Below, one piece after another: positions 24,001-31,290 of a stretch of DNA of 64,000 nt (position 1 is the first letter of the stretch; each line of letters begins with the position of its first letter). The notes under the pieces were generated by a model. The model had not been told where the DNA came from, ran no database searches, and saw nothing but the letters and a program-made list of their open reading frames with translations. Location: assembly GCA_965212205.1 (NCBI GenBank), contig CBDBUX010000002.1, positions 1-64,000 of the forward strand, read 5' to 3'. Source of the DNA: JAHEJJ01 sp965212205 (GTDB lineage Bacteria > Bacteroidota > Bacteroidia > Flavobacteriales > Flavobacteriaceae). The translations under genes and the position numbers were made by a program.

Positions 24001-26609
24001 GTGCTAATAATACCTACTGCCAGACCCTGATTGTCATTGGGATCCAGAAAACTGGTCGGCAATACAACAGGACTACCAAGACTAAAAACATCCTCTCCGT
24101 CGTTCAGTGAATAGTAAGGTTGTACCGAATTTGTTTGAGGATCAACACTTAGGTATATATCAACTCCACCGGCCTGGAGCAGACCAGGTGTATCATACTT
24201 CGTACTGTTTGCCACACCATTCTCCTCTAAAAGGACCTCAAATCCGTATGTAGTGTCGCCGCTATTCACGCCATCCATGATAACAACCTTCAGGTAATTA
24301 TCCTGGTCTCCGTTACCTATGAATATCCCATAGGACTGTGAGTTTAAGGGCGGACTGCCGTTGAAGGGTGTCTCAATTTTAGAGTGAACCGTAAAAGCAG
24401 GAGATGAAGAATTCACATTTACTCCAAATTGAAAAGCATTTTCCTGAGAATTCTGTCCTTGTAAAGCATCACCAGATGGTACTGCGTCGATGGTGGCCTT
24501 TCCTCCAGCGCCTCCAAATGATAAATTTACCTCATCGTATTGGTTCAGGTAGTCGGTAATACCACTGGGATCTAACATGAGCCCTGTAAAACCTAAACCA
24601 AAGAAACCGGTACCAGGATCATTATTCCAAAAAGGATAATGCACCGGAAGATTTAGAGAATTCCCATTGCTGTTGTCGATAGCGAAGGCATCCTGGAGAT
24701 CCGGAATGCCATCATTATCATCATCTGTATCGGTCAGGTCGGAAATAAAATCACCATCATTGTCATTGGGGCTGCTACCTCCGGAACAATGGTTAGTCCC
24801 ATTGGCGATTTCATCAGCATTAGTAAATCCGTCTCCGTCGTAATCTGCTTGTGGATCGTATTCAGGATCACCCGGATTATAACAACTTAAAAAATCTCCA
24901 GGTTCGAATATCGTGATATTATCTGCGCCATAAGTGGCGGCCCAAATAGTGCCTGGAAAGGGATCACTGTCTCCCATAGCGATAACATCTAAGGGTACAC
25001 TCCCAAAACCATTAAGGAAACTATTATTCTTTGAAGCAAGTCCTGTGCCCGTACCATCGATGATGTACCGATTAATATTTCCGTTAAATGAAGCAGCCAG
25101 GATATCACCCTGCATCGCTCCTCCGAAGTTGGAGGCAGTGTATTCGCACATACCATTTGTTGAGGAATTAACAACATCCAGAATATTGACTTTAGAACTT
25201 GAGGTATTTCCCGACAGGTATTCACCTTGTCTGGGATCATCCGGAAAATCTAAAATATCGAAAGTTGTATTGAAATAACCAGAAACACCGGCTATTAAAC
25301 TGGCCCATGTATAGGCACCAGATTCTACCCAGGCACTACCGTTATATTCATAATTATAAACATCGGCTCTGGAAGGAAAGGCCCTGATCGGAGCCGGATG
25401 ACCGGCGTAGTACGTATTATTTGGATCACTGGTGGTTCCTACATAATGAAGGGCATCTCCAATGCTGGTTCCATTTTCTATATTGAATTCGTTAGTGACA
25501 TAATCCCCAGCTGCCTGATCATAAGTAGTGGTATGATGCGTGCCTTTTAACTGATCTGCACTGTCGTAGATCAGTGGAGCACCGCCCCATCCACCATTCG
25601 GGCCGTTATCCTGGCTGAAAATTCTTCCATCGGCGGTTACCACAAGATCATAAGCGTTTCGATATCCGGGCGAAAAAATCTGTAAGGGCCCACCTGTTTC
25701 CGGAAATGCCTGGTTTAAACCATTGTTACCCCCGAAAGGATCTCCAAGATCAATCGTCGAATTATACATGGGGTGAGATGGACCATAAGGGAAATTTGGA
25801 TGGGTATTGGTAATGTCCAGCCGTTCAGGATCATTAAGTGTCGGAAGATCATAAATATAATCGATGCCGCTTCTGGTATCGGTATAGGGACCACCGTTGG
25901 CAGTTTCCATTTGCTCGAGCTGTGTTAGATCTATCACGAGTAATGCCCCTGAAAGATATGTTTCAGAAGTCCCTGCAAAATTGTTGCTTGGGGCCCCCTG
26001 ATTGGTGTTTCCCCCTTGTTGGATCAAAAGATAATCGTTGTTGTTGAGATTATATATACTCAAACCGTTGGTCGAATGATTTTCCTCACAACGCGGCAGA
26101 CCTCTTACCAGATCTACCCGATCCCACGTGCTACCATTCCAGGTAAGTCGGGTGAGAAGTCCCGAATTAGTGTCGAGATTGGCATCATTGCCCGCACCGC
26201 CACCACCGCCGATCCTGGAATCCGAAGAAGTGACATAAAGTACTGGGTTAGCAGCCGTTCCTACTGCCAATATCCCGGTAACCTGTCTTGCATTGGTAGG
26301 ATTAGACGTGCCATCATCATTATGATTAGGGGTGTTGTTTTTTATTTCGTTTATCGCATTGGCACTAATGATAGTATACGTACCACTGCCTGCAGGAGCT
26401 CCATCTCTCTGAACTTCATATTCCCATATGGTCCCGTTCTGTTGAGCGACATATAGTTTCTGATTAGGTCCAAAGTCCAGAGATGTAGGGTTATTAAGAC
26501 TTTCTCCAACGAGGCCGCTGCTTCCGAAATTTATCGTTTGACCGATTAGTGCGTGGGATAAAAAGAGCGCAAGCGTCAATAAGACCAGGTTTGTTTTTCT
26601 TAAGAACAT
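18021..26609 (-). CDS. Giant secreted mosaic protein: dehydrogenase-like propeller, malectin, PKD and Kelch domains
   Basis: 2862 residues with a signal peptide (about 1-23, ending SHALIGQ). Domains in order: a sugar/sorbosone-dehydrogenase-like beta-propeller (about 25-560, LDFGPNQKLYVAQQNGTIWE); an aspartate-rich thrombospondin-3 type calcium region (about 576-636, DTDDDNDGIPD); a LamG-like sandwich (about 650-890); choice-of-anchor D (LDFGSSQINSG); malectin A (about 1005-1176); two PKD; anchor D; malectin B (about 1474-1648); one PKD; anchor D; an Ig-like domain; a Kelch propeller (about 1950-2253, FYLFGGRES, FYILGGNT); an anchor-D-like domain; a fourth PKD; anchor D; malectin C (about 2568-2740); and a T9SS type A tail ending EKLVVKN. 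Malectin, PKD and LamG modules are carbohydrate or protein binding, so surface adhesion or polysaccharide handling is likely. Whether the propeller is catalytic is uncertain. Confidence 0.85.
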   Translation of the reverse strand: MFLRKTNLVLLTLALFLSHALIGQTINFGSSGLVGESLNNPTSLDFGPNQKLYVAQQNGTIWEYEVQRDGAPAGSGTYTIISANAINEIKNNTPNHNDDGTSNPTNARQVTGILAVGTAANPVLYVTSSDSRIGGGGGAGNDANLDTNSGLLTRLTWNGSTWDRVDLVRGLPRCEENHSTNGLSIYNLNNNDYLLIQQGGNTNQGAPSNNFAGTSETYLSGALLVIDLTQLEQMETANGGPYTDTRSGIDYIYDLPTLNDPERLDITNTHPNFPYGPSHPMYNSTIDLGDPFGGNNGLNQAFPETGGPLQIFSPGYRNAYDLVVTADGRIFSQDNGPNGGWGGAPLIYDSADQLKGTHHTTTYDQAAGDYVTNEFNIENGTSIGDALHYVGTTSDPNNTYYAGHPAPIRAFPSRADVYNYEYNGSAWVESGAYTWASLIAGVSGYFNTTFDILDFPDDPRQGEYLSGNTSSSKVNILDVVNSSTNGMCEYTASNFGGAMQGDILAASFNGNINRYIIDGTGTGLASKNNSFLNGFGSVPLDVIAMGDSDPFPGTIWAATYGADNITIFEPGDFLSCYNPGDPEYDPQADYDGDGFTNADEIANGTNHCSGGSSPNDNDGDFISDLTDTDDDNDGIPDLQDAFAIDNSNGNSLNLPVHYPFWNNDPGTGFFGLGFTGLMLDPSGITDYLNQYDEVNLSFGGAGGKATIDAVPSGDALQGQNSQENAFQFGVNVNSSSPAFTVHSKIETPFNGSPPLNSQSYGIFIGNGDQDNYLKVVIMDGVNSGDTTYGFEVLLEENGVANSTKYDTPGLLQAGGVDIYLSVDPQTNSVQPYYSLNDGEDVFSLGSPVVLPTSFLDPNDNQGLAVGIISTSGTSGFPYIATWDFINVTEDQPSSLANNPSILDFGSSQINSGVSQLNLEVTNLGGPAQGGIDITAISFSGPDASLFQSSLALPLNVGVGTDKLIPVSFTPNAVTGIKTATLEIVHTGVNSPLNVPLTAVLTDLPEPLVRISAGSNSTVTASDGGPDWESNPNNGSYTGTFYSVNTGNNYNGSFSYANRDSSIPAYIDTQTFSGIFGRERYDPGASPEMDFSIPLANGDYTVNLYMGNSWGGSSEVGERIFDISIEGILVENDLDLVSRFGHQVAGMISYAATVSDGTLNISFGHVVQNPLVNAIEILGIAPSQNQAPVAVAQSDVTSGDIPLLVNFVGSQSTDDAAVTGYSWNFGDGNSSTEADPAHTYTLEGTFNAVLTVFDIEGLSDVDSLSIVVDDPATNLPPVAVASATPLSGEAPLDVSFTGSNSTDDSAVTSYSWDFGDGNTSTEADPNHIYATAGTFDAVLTVFDAEGLSDVDSLLLDITPDLPPTLALTPDPLDFGSAETDSNPINQDVQALNEGITGEIITITDINITGTHAPLFSHGATLPLTIDGQLSELITVTFSPNGIAGSKTATLELVHDGGNSPSSVPLTAVLTDPPTQGPVVRISAGGNTTVSATDGGPDWESNPSNGAYSGTAYSVNTGINFSSTFQYANRDSSIPAYIDSATFGAIFARERYDRSGAPEMEFSIPLPDGDYIVNLFMGNSYAGTSQPGDRIFDILLEGQLVEDNLDLSATFGHQVGGMISHLVSINDGTLNISFGHEVENPLVNAIEIIGGVNVNQPPVAIATANFLTGEVPLDIDFTGSTSTDDSGITSYSWDFGDGNSSTQADPSHTFNTEGIFDVVLTVFDGEGLSDVDSLVVTVSPDLPANLTLSPDPLDFGSQFINSSAAALDVDAFNQDTPGQPINITAINFSGTDAAMFSHSTGLPLAVDGQSSELISITFTPDGIVGSKTATLEVIHDGDNSPSTISLTAVLTDFPPLVLDPITDQFNEVGESSSLVISASGGDPNENVTYSISGQPAGLDIEPTNGQIIGSIDPSALTGGPAGDGIHSVTITASKPGSTDDSTVISWTVTAITGLSWVDKNEDETYTARHECSFVQAGDKFYLFGGRESPSTLNIYDYTTDTWNTLVNSAPVAFNHFQALEFQGLIWVIGAFKDNNFPTETPEDFIWSYNPATDEWVQGPEIPAGRKRGSTGLVAYNDKFYILGGNTIGHSGGYVSWFDEYDPATGIWTVLSDAPRARDHFHAAVVNDKLYAASGRLSGGPGGVFGPVIAEVDVYDFATSSWSTLPSAENLPTPRAAAVVANFENKLLIAGGEIPDSTSALSVTEIYDPTTQSWATGADLVHARHGTQGIVSGPGIFVTAGSPNRGGGNQKNMEFYGDDAPVGSPSVGSTLSAPGSLDFTIGETKNFTIDATGGNTGIIVTSMQISGPDASEFNLDSGELIYGMIFSDTQHAVSITHTGSLVNQTAQLTINYENSGSMVIDLDVSPSSGNQPPVAIAIASPLSGEAPLDINFTGSTSSDDSAVTSFSWDFGDGNSSTVADPSHTYTIPGNYDVVLTVFDIEGLSDVDSLQIDVSPDLPPDLALNPDPLDFGTMDINSAVANLNLDAFNQGSVGEIINISAINITGTNAAMFTHNESLPLSIDAQNSQLIPISFAPDGVEGIKTATLEVIHDGGNSPISVNLTANLTDPSNQVPLVRISVGGASDITATDGGPDWESNPSSGSYSGTSYSVNTGNNGNASFQYANRHSSIPAYIDQSTFSGLFSRERYDRSSGQEMEFTVPLANGDYTVNIYMGNSYAGTSQPGSRIFDILLEGIIVEDNLDLSATFGHQTAAMLSYSVTVVDGVLNVSFGHEVENPLLNGIEILGAGAGSGSREEPANTKGNVGNQAETAENGQLIIPESNSAIIQFGIRPNPARNHFSVDFNHPTDGLKEVYLHAMDGRLIKRYNVNNTDPEQLPIFDLEDGLYIVTCVSKNGQVRQEKLVVKN
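18385..18905 (-). repeat. Malectin-module coding repeat C
   Basis: Third copy, near the C-terminus, of a module of about 170 codons coding for VRISVGGASDITATDGGPDW, SIPAYIDQSTFSGLF, ERYDRSSGQEM, YTVNIYMGNSYAG and a closing FGHEVENPLLNGIEILG. Copies B and C are nearly the same in protein, including GTSQPGxRIFDILLEG and EDNLDLSATFGHQ, which points to a late duplication. Confidence 0.85.
21665..22187 (-). repeat. Malectin-module coding repeat B
   Basis: Second copy of the malectin module, with VRISAGGNTTVSATDGGPDW and SIPAYIDSATFGAIFARERY. It is flanked by a choice-of-anchor D domain before and a PKD domain after, the same order as in copy A, so the duplicated unit was larger than the malectin domain alone. 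Confidence 0.85.
23077..23595 (-). repeat. Malectin-module coding repeat A
   Basis: First copy, with VRISAGSNSTVTASDGGPDW, SIPAYIDTQTFSGIFGRERY and NSWGGSSEVGERIFDISIEG. It is the most different of the three and is followed by two PKD domains instead of one. Confidence 0.85.
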
Positions 26610-27152
26610 TGTGTTGCGTAATTTTTGAGGAATGGTTAAGTATTTTTTATTATTACATCATAAATTCAAACCATATTTCTTACCCAAGAAGAAATATTAA
26701 CTATCCAAAAAAGAGTTGGGGGGGAATTAAGCGCGCTAAAGGTCTTAATAAAATCTTAAGAAACTCTGTAATGTCGCTAAGATACGCCTTTAATCGATGA
26801 AATGCACACCTGATTTTTAGCGATTTTTTTGCTCTGGCATACGCGGTAAATAGATGCCGGACCAGCAGAGAATAAGATCGGTCAACTGCAAAACCAAAAG
26901 CTGAATAAGCTGTATGAAAAAAACTTCATTGTGTATCGGTTTTTATGCACGAACGATACTTCTAAGGAGTCTTAAAATCTAATCTAAACGTAATAATTTA
27001 TAATAAAAGTTGCCATAAATTGTCTAAATAGAACAAGTATCGAGTAAAGAGAACCTTTCAAAGGTCAATATTTAAAAAATCCCAAAAAAGACCTACTTTC
27101 GGCCTTTGATTTTTGAAACATCAGGTACAGCCGCCTATCAAAACTTTTTTTT
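26610..27152. promoter_or_regulatory. Divergent promoter region between the giant gene and the carbamoyltransferase operon
   Basis: 543 bases between two divergent transcripts, without a credible gene. It must contain promoters in both directions, but I cannot place boxes with confidence. A perfect 13-base inverted repeat, ACCTTTCAAAGGT, lies at 27053-27065, about 88 bases before the plus-strand start, and could be an operator. The start of the plus-strand gene is preceded by an A/T-rich tract and has no Shine-Dalgarno sequence, as is common in Bacteroidota. Confidence 0.45.
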
Positions 27153-28853
27153 ATGGTCATACTGGGATTAAACTATTATTTTCACGATTCCACCGCCTGT
27201 TTGGTCGTTGATGGTAAATTGATTGCAGCGATTGAAGAAGAACGACTTAACCGCGATAAACACACCAGGGTTTTTCCCAATCTTGCCATTGCACGTTGCT
27301 TGAAAATAGCCGGTCTCGAATATAGCGATATCGATTATATAGCTGTTTCGATAAAGCCAACTCATAATCTGGGAAAGAAACTCCAACATTGCTTTACCCA
27401 TCTTAAAAGCTTTAAACCTTTTGTAAATCATGAGTTTGTTCATGCGTATAATCGCCAGAAAAGCTTTTGGAACTGGTATAAATATCATTGGAGTTCGAAA
27501 AAAAGTGGACCTAAAGTCCATTTTATTCCACATCACTATAGTCATGCACCAGGCTCGTTTTATGTATCGCCCTATAAGGAAGCTGCGCTATTGGGAATCG
27601 ATGGAGCGGGGGAGTGGGCTACTACCTGGATGGGTTATGGAAAGGGAAATATTATCAAATGTCTGGGTGAGAGTTTTTTCCCGTATTCATTGGGATCGTT
27701 CTACGAAGCGATCACTCAGTATTGTGGTTTTAGGACCAGTTATGACGAGGGTAAAACAATGGGCTTAGCACCTATGGGAGATCCTTCGGTGTATAAGGAA
27801 GAGATCGGAAAAATGGTACGCGTAGACCAGAAGGGCCAGTTGCATTTCGACCTGAGTTATTTCAACTTCCAGAATATGAGCTGGAAACGATTATCCGAGA
27901 AGTTTTATAACAAATTTGGGCCTGGTCGCAAACATGGCGAACCTTTTGAGCAAAGACATAAAGATATGGCCGCGGCCTTTCAACAGGTATTGGAAGACAG
28001 GGTACTTGAAATTTGCGACATCCTTTATGAGAAAACCAAGATGGATTACCTTGTGATCTCGGGTGGTGTTAGCTTGAACAGCGTAATGAACGGAAGAATT
28101 GTACGGGAAAGCAAATTCAAAGATGTATATGTAATGCCTGCAGCCGGTGACAATGGCACCGCCCTAGGCGCAGCATATTATCTTTACAACGGTATTTTGA
28201 AGCATGAGAGGAATTTTGTCCATCTAGATCCCTATATAGGCACCGAATATTCCAATGAAGAGATCGAAAAGGTCTTAAAAGGATCTAAACTCACCTATAG
28301 CCATCATGATAATATTTGTGAAACAGCGGCGGTCTTGCTCGAACAGGGCAATATCATTGGCTGGTTCCAGGGTAAAATGGAAATTGGACCAAGAGCGTTG
28401 GGTAGCCGAAGTATTTTGGCAAATCCAGCTTTACCCTATATGAAAGATAAGATTAATTCGGAGGTTAAGTTCAGGGAAGCTTACAGACCTTTTGCTCCTT
28501 CTGCTATACTCGAAGCCAAGGACGAATTTTTCGATTTGGAGGTGGAAGCCCCTTTTATGCTAAAAGTCTGCAATGTCTTGCAGGAAAAACAACAGGTCAT
28601 CCCTGCGGTAACCCATGTAGATGGTAGTGCCCGTCTTCAAACCGTAAACAAAGAATTACACCCAAGATATTACGAAGTAATCGAGAAATTGGGGGCAAAA
28701 ACAGGTGTTCCGGTAGTGCTGAACACAAGTTTTAATATTCAGGGGGAGCCCGTGGTGGAATCTCCGAAAGATGCGGTTCGCTGCTTTTATTCTACTGGGC
28801 TAGATGCCCTGGTTATTGGTAATTTTGTCTTAAAGAAGGAAAAAATGGCATAG
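27153..28853 (+). CDS. NodU/CmcH family carbamoyltransferase
   Basis: A 566-residue cytoplasmic enzyme that would use carbamoyl phosphate and ATP, through a carbamoyl-adenylate, to carbamoylate a hydroxyl group, usually of a sugar. The N-terminal kinase-like domain shows MVILGLNYYFHDSTACLVVD, AAIEEERLNRDKHTRVFP, IPHHYSHAPGSFYVSPY, LLGIDGAGEWATTWMGYG and VISGGVSLNSVMNG. The C-terminal domain shows GPRALGSRSILANP and FREAYRPFAPSAI. Length and both domains are complete. It opens a plus-strand operon whose next gene, an MBOAT, begins directly after its stop codon (TAGATG). The acceptor is probably a capsular or exopolysaccharide sugar or its nucleotide precursor, which is inference from the neighbourhood. 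Confidence 0.93.
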   Translation: MVILGLNYYFHDSTACLVVDGKLIAAIEEERLNRDKHTRVFPNLAIARCLKIAGLEYSDIDYIAVSIKPTHNLGKKLQHCFTHLKSFKPFVNHEFVHAYNRQKSFWNWYKYHWSSKKSGPKVHFIPHHYSHAPGSFYVSPYKEAALLGIDGAGEWATTWMGYGKGNIIKCLGESFFPYSLGSFYEAITQYCGFRTSYDEGKTMGLAPMGDPSVYKEEIGKMVRVDQKGQLHFDLSYFNFQNMSWKRLSEKFYNKFGPGRKHGEPFEQRHKDMAAAFQQVLEDRVLEICDILYEKTKMDYLVISGGVSLNSVMNGRIVRESKFKDVYVMPAAGDNGTALGAAYYLYNGILKHERNFVHLDPYIGTEYSNEEIEKVLKGSKLTYSHHDNICETAAVLLEQGNIIGWFQGKMEIGPRALGSRSILANPALPYMKDKINSEVKFREAYRPFAPSAILEAKDEFFDLEVEAPFMLKVCNVLQEKQQVIPAVTHVDGSARLQTVNKELHPRYYEVIEKLGAKTGVPVVLNTSFNIQGEPVVESPKDAVRCFYSTGLDALVIGNFVLKKEKMA

Positions 28854-30302
28854 ATGCTCTTTAATTCGCTCGAATTCTTTGTTTTTATGATTCTTGTGTT
28901 CTCGGTGTATTGGTCGGTCAATACGTTGAATCTGAGACTCCAGAATGCTTTTTTACTTCTTTCGAGCTATATTTTTTATGGATGGTGGGATTACCGTTTT
29001 CTTAGCCTGATATTTTTATCGACCCTGGTAGACTTTTGGGTCGGGAATAAAATCTATCAATCGGATAAGCCAAAGTCCAGAAATTACTTTCTCACCCTTA
29101 GTATTCTCTTCAATGTTGGCCTGCTCGGCTTTTTCAAGTATTATAATTTTTTTATCGACTCCATGGTAGAAGCTATGGCGATCTTTGGTTATGATGGCGG
29201 AGATCTCTGGACCCTGAATATTATTCTACCTGTTGGTATTTCTTTTTACACATTTCAGACCATGTCTTATTCTCTGGACATATATTATAAAAAAGTAGAA
29301 CCAACCAGGGATTTTGTGGGCTTTGCCACCTTTGTGGGGTTTTTCCCCCAGTTGGTCGCGGGTCCTATTGAAAGGGCCTCCAATCTGTTACCCCAAATAT
29401 TGAAGAAGCGCCAATTCGATTATAAACAGTCTGTTGAAGGTTTGGGACTTATCCTTTGGGGTCTCTTTAAAAAGGTTGCTATTGCCGATTCTTTAGCACC
29501 GATCGTTGATGATATTTTTTCGAATTATCATATCCATTCTTCCGCTACCCTGGCAATGGGCGCAATCTTCTTCGGTTTCCAGATCTATGGCGATTTTTCG
29601 GGCTATTCCGATATCGCCATCGGTACCGCCAAACTCCTGGGTATCGAATTAAGATCGAATTTTAAATTTCCGTACTTCTCAAGAAACATTGCAGAATTCT
29701 GGAGAAGGTGGCATATTTCCTTATCAACATGGTTCAGGGATTATATGTATATACCTCTGGGCGGTTCCAGAGTGGGTAAGGTCAAGGTGATTCGCAATGT
29801 GTTGCTCATTTTCCTGGTAAGCGGTTTCTGGCATGGGGCCAATTGGACATTCATACTCTGGGGGCTATTCCATGCCATACTTTTTATACCCATTTTTTTA
29901 GGAGGAACACATCGCAAGTACCTGCATACCATTTCCGTATATTTTAAAGGCGGATTTCTGCTTGAGATCATGAAAATGCTGATCACATTTATATCGGTTA
30001 CCCTTGGATGGATCCTGTTCAGAAGCGAGAATCTTTCAAGTGCATTTTTGTATTACGAGAGAATGCTTACCGATTTTACCCTGGGAACCTATCAGCATCC
30101 TATGCATTACAGGATGTCAGATTATTTTATCCTGCTCGGCATTTTTATACTCTATGAATACCGAATAAGAAAAGATGAGAGGAATCCCTTCAAGACCGAA
30201 AGTAAGTTGCTTCGATTCGTTCTTTATGCGCTAACAGCATTAGGTTTACTGCTGTTCTTTGACCAAAAGGTAGATCGTTCTTTCATTTACTTTCAATTTT
30301 AG
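28854..30302 (+). CDS. MBOAT family O-acyltransferase (AlgI/DltB-like), copy 2
   Basis: A 482-residue polytopic membrane protein with the same landmarks as copy 1: ILPVGISFYTFQTMSYSLDI, FPQLVAGPIERASNLLPQI, GDFSGYSDIAIGTAKLLGI, FWRRWHISLSTWFRDYMYIP and GFWHGANWTFILWG near residue 325 with the catalytic histidine. It starts with no gap after the carbamoyltransferase and is followed 4 bases later by an SGNH-like gene, so the three form one unit. The two MBOATs of the window are clearly diverged and are not a recent duplication. The donor is unknown; acetyl is commonest in the family. Confidence 0.93.
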   Translation: MLFNSLEFFVFMILVFSVYWSVNTLNLRLQNAFLLLSSYIFYGWWDYRFLSLIFLSTLVDFWVGNKIYQSDKPKSRNYFLTLSILFNVGLLGFFKYYNFFIDSMVEAMAIFGYDGGDLWTLNIILPVGISFYTFQTMSYSLDIYYKKVEPTRDFVGFATFVGFFPQLVAGPIERASNLLPQILKKRQFDYKQSVEGLGLILWGLFKKVAIADSLAPIVDDIFSNYHIHSSATLAMGAIFFGFQIYGDFSGYSDIAIGTAKLLGIELRSNFKFPYFSRNIAEFWRRWHISLSTWFRDYMYIPLGGSRVGKVKVIRNVLLIFLVSGFWHGANWTFILWGLFHAILFIPIFLGGTHRKYLHTISVYFKGGFLLEIMKMLITFISVTLGWILFRSENLSSAFLYYERMLTDFTLGTYQHPMHYRMSDYFILLGIFILYEYRIRKDERNPFKTESKLLRFVLYALTALGLLLFFDQKVDRSFIYFQF

Positions 30303-30306
30303 CAAG

Positions 30307-31273
30307 ATGATGAAGCATTTCTTATATAAAATAGCGCTATACGGTATACTGATATTAATCTTCCTAGAGGTAATTGTTAGGGTCTTCCATCTGTACAAGG
30401 ACACCCCTGTGCGTTTTATCGATGAACATGACGTGGAAAAATGGGTGCCCGTTCAAAGCGGATTCTCAGTAACCGGAAATCGGAAGCAAAATTATTCTGA
30501 ATACCGTATAAACAAAAGCGGATATAATTCCTATAGAGAATTTGATCCTCAAAACGATGACTTTGTGGTGGCTCTGGTGGGGGATTCTTTTATTGAAGGA
30601 TTTCATCAGCCCTATTACAACTCCATCGGCAAGAAAATGGAAAATTTCAGGCCTGGCATCGCAGTATATGAATACGGTTATGCGGGTTATGACCTGGCCA
30701 ACCAGCTTCATATGATTGCCGCTTACCGAGAGCAATTCGAGGAAATCGAAAAGGTTGTTATCTACCTGAAATACCCAGACGATCTCGGAAGGGACCAATA
30801 CGAGGTGAGCGGAGTTAGAGTCAGGCTAAATAAGGGGATATATCCCATTCTAAAGCAGAGCAAGCTATTGGTTTATACGCAGGAATATTGGACTCACCGG
30901 AATCATCCGCAGAAAAGTAAGTCGTTTTATGAACATCTTCTTTCGCGTTTCGGACAACGCCTCAATGGAAAAAGACCCGAAAGAGCTAAAAACGAATAAC
31001 GACCAACTGCTTCAAAATTTTATAGGGCTATGTGAAACATATGGGTATGATAAAAGCAAATACAGCCTATTGCTCGATAGTCGGGAGTGCCCTACTGGCT
31101 TTCTCCGATATTTAAGGGAAAATCACTTTAGCTATATCGATTATGGCCAGATGCTTGCCAGAGCTGATAAGCCGGTTATTTTGGGCTATGATTGGCATTG
31201 GAACGATTATGGTCGTCACTTGATCGCCCAACAAATCGTGGAAGAGCTGCTATGGGGCTTCCGGGAGAATTAG
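30307..31273 (+). pseudogene. SGNH-like partner of MBOAT copy 2, split by a frameshift
   Basis: The first frame (30307-30999, 230 codons) has an N-terminal membrane helix (ALYGILILIFLEVIVRVF) and the SGNH block I motif ALVGDSFIEG near residue 94. It then runs into an unrelated tail and stops. The catalytic C-terminus, with LLLDSRECP and GYDWHWNDYGRHLIAQQI (the Asp-x-His block V), continues in the next frame up to the stop at 31271-31273. The switch fits one extra base in the A5 run at 30969-30973: with four A's the join reads RLNGKDPKELKTNNDQLLQN. It may be a true inactivating mutation, a phase-variable tract or a sequencing error. The second frame has its own ATG at 30929, but a stand-alone second gene is unlikely. 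If real, MBOAT copy 2 lacks its partner. Confidence 0.75.
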
Positions 31274-31290
31274 AATAACATTGAAATCGA

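Noticed and set aside
24934..26456. Plus- and minus-frame open stretches in the propeller region of the giant gene
   Set aside because: Shadow frames of a clear coding sequence with signal peptide and sorting tail.
10036..30302. The two MBOAT genes as ends of a composite transposable segment
   Set aside because: They are well diverged, have no flanking terminal repeats that I can see, and no transposase is present.
30929..31273. Separate small gene after the SGNH gene
   Set aside because: Its product is the missing C-terminal half of the SGNH protein (block V DWHWN), so it is treated as part of one broken gene.
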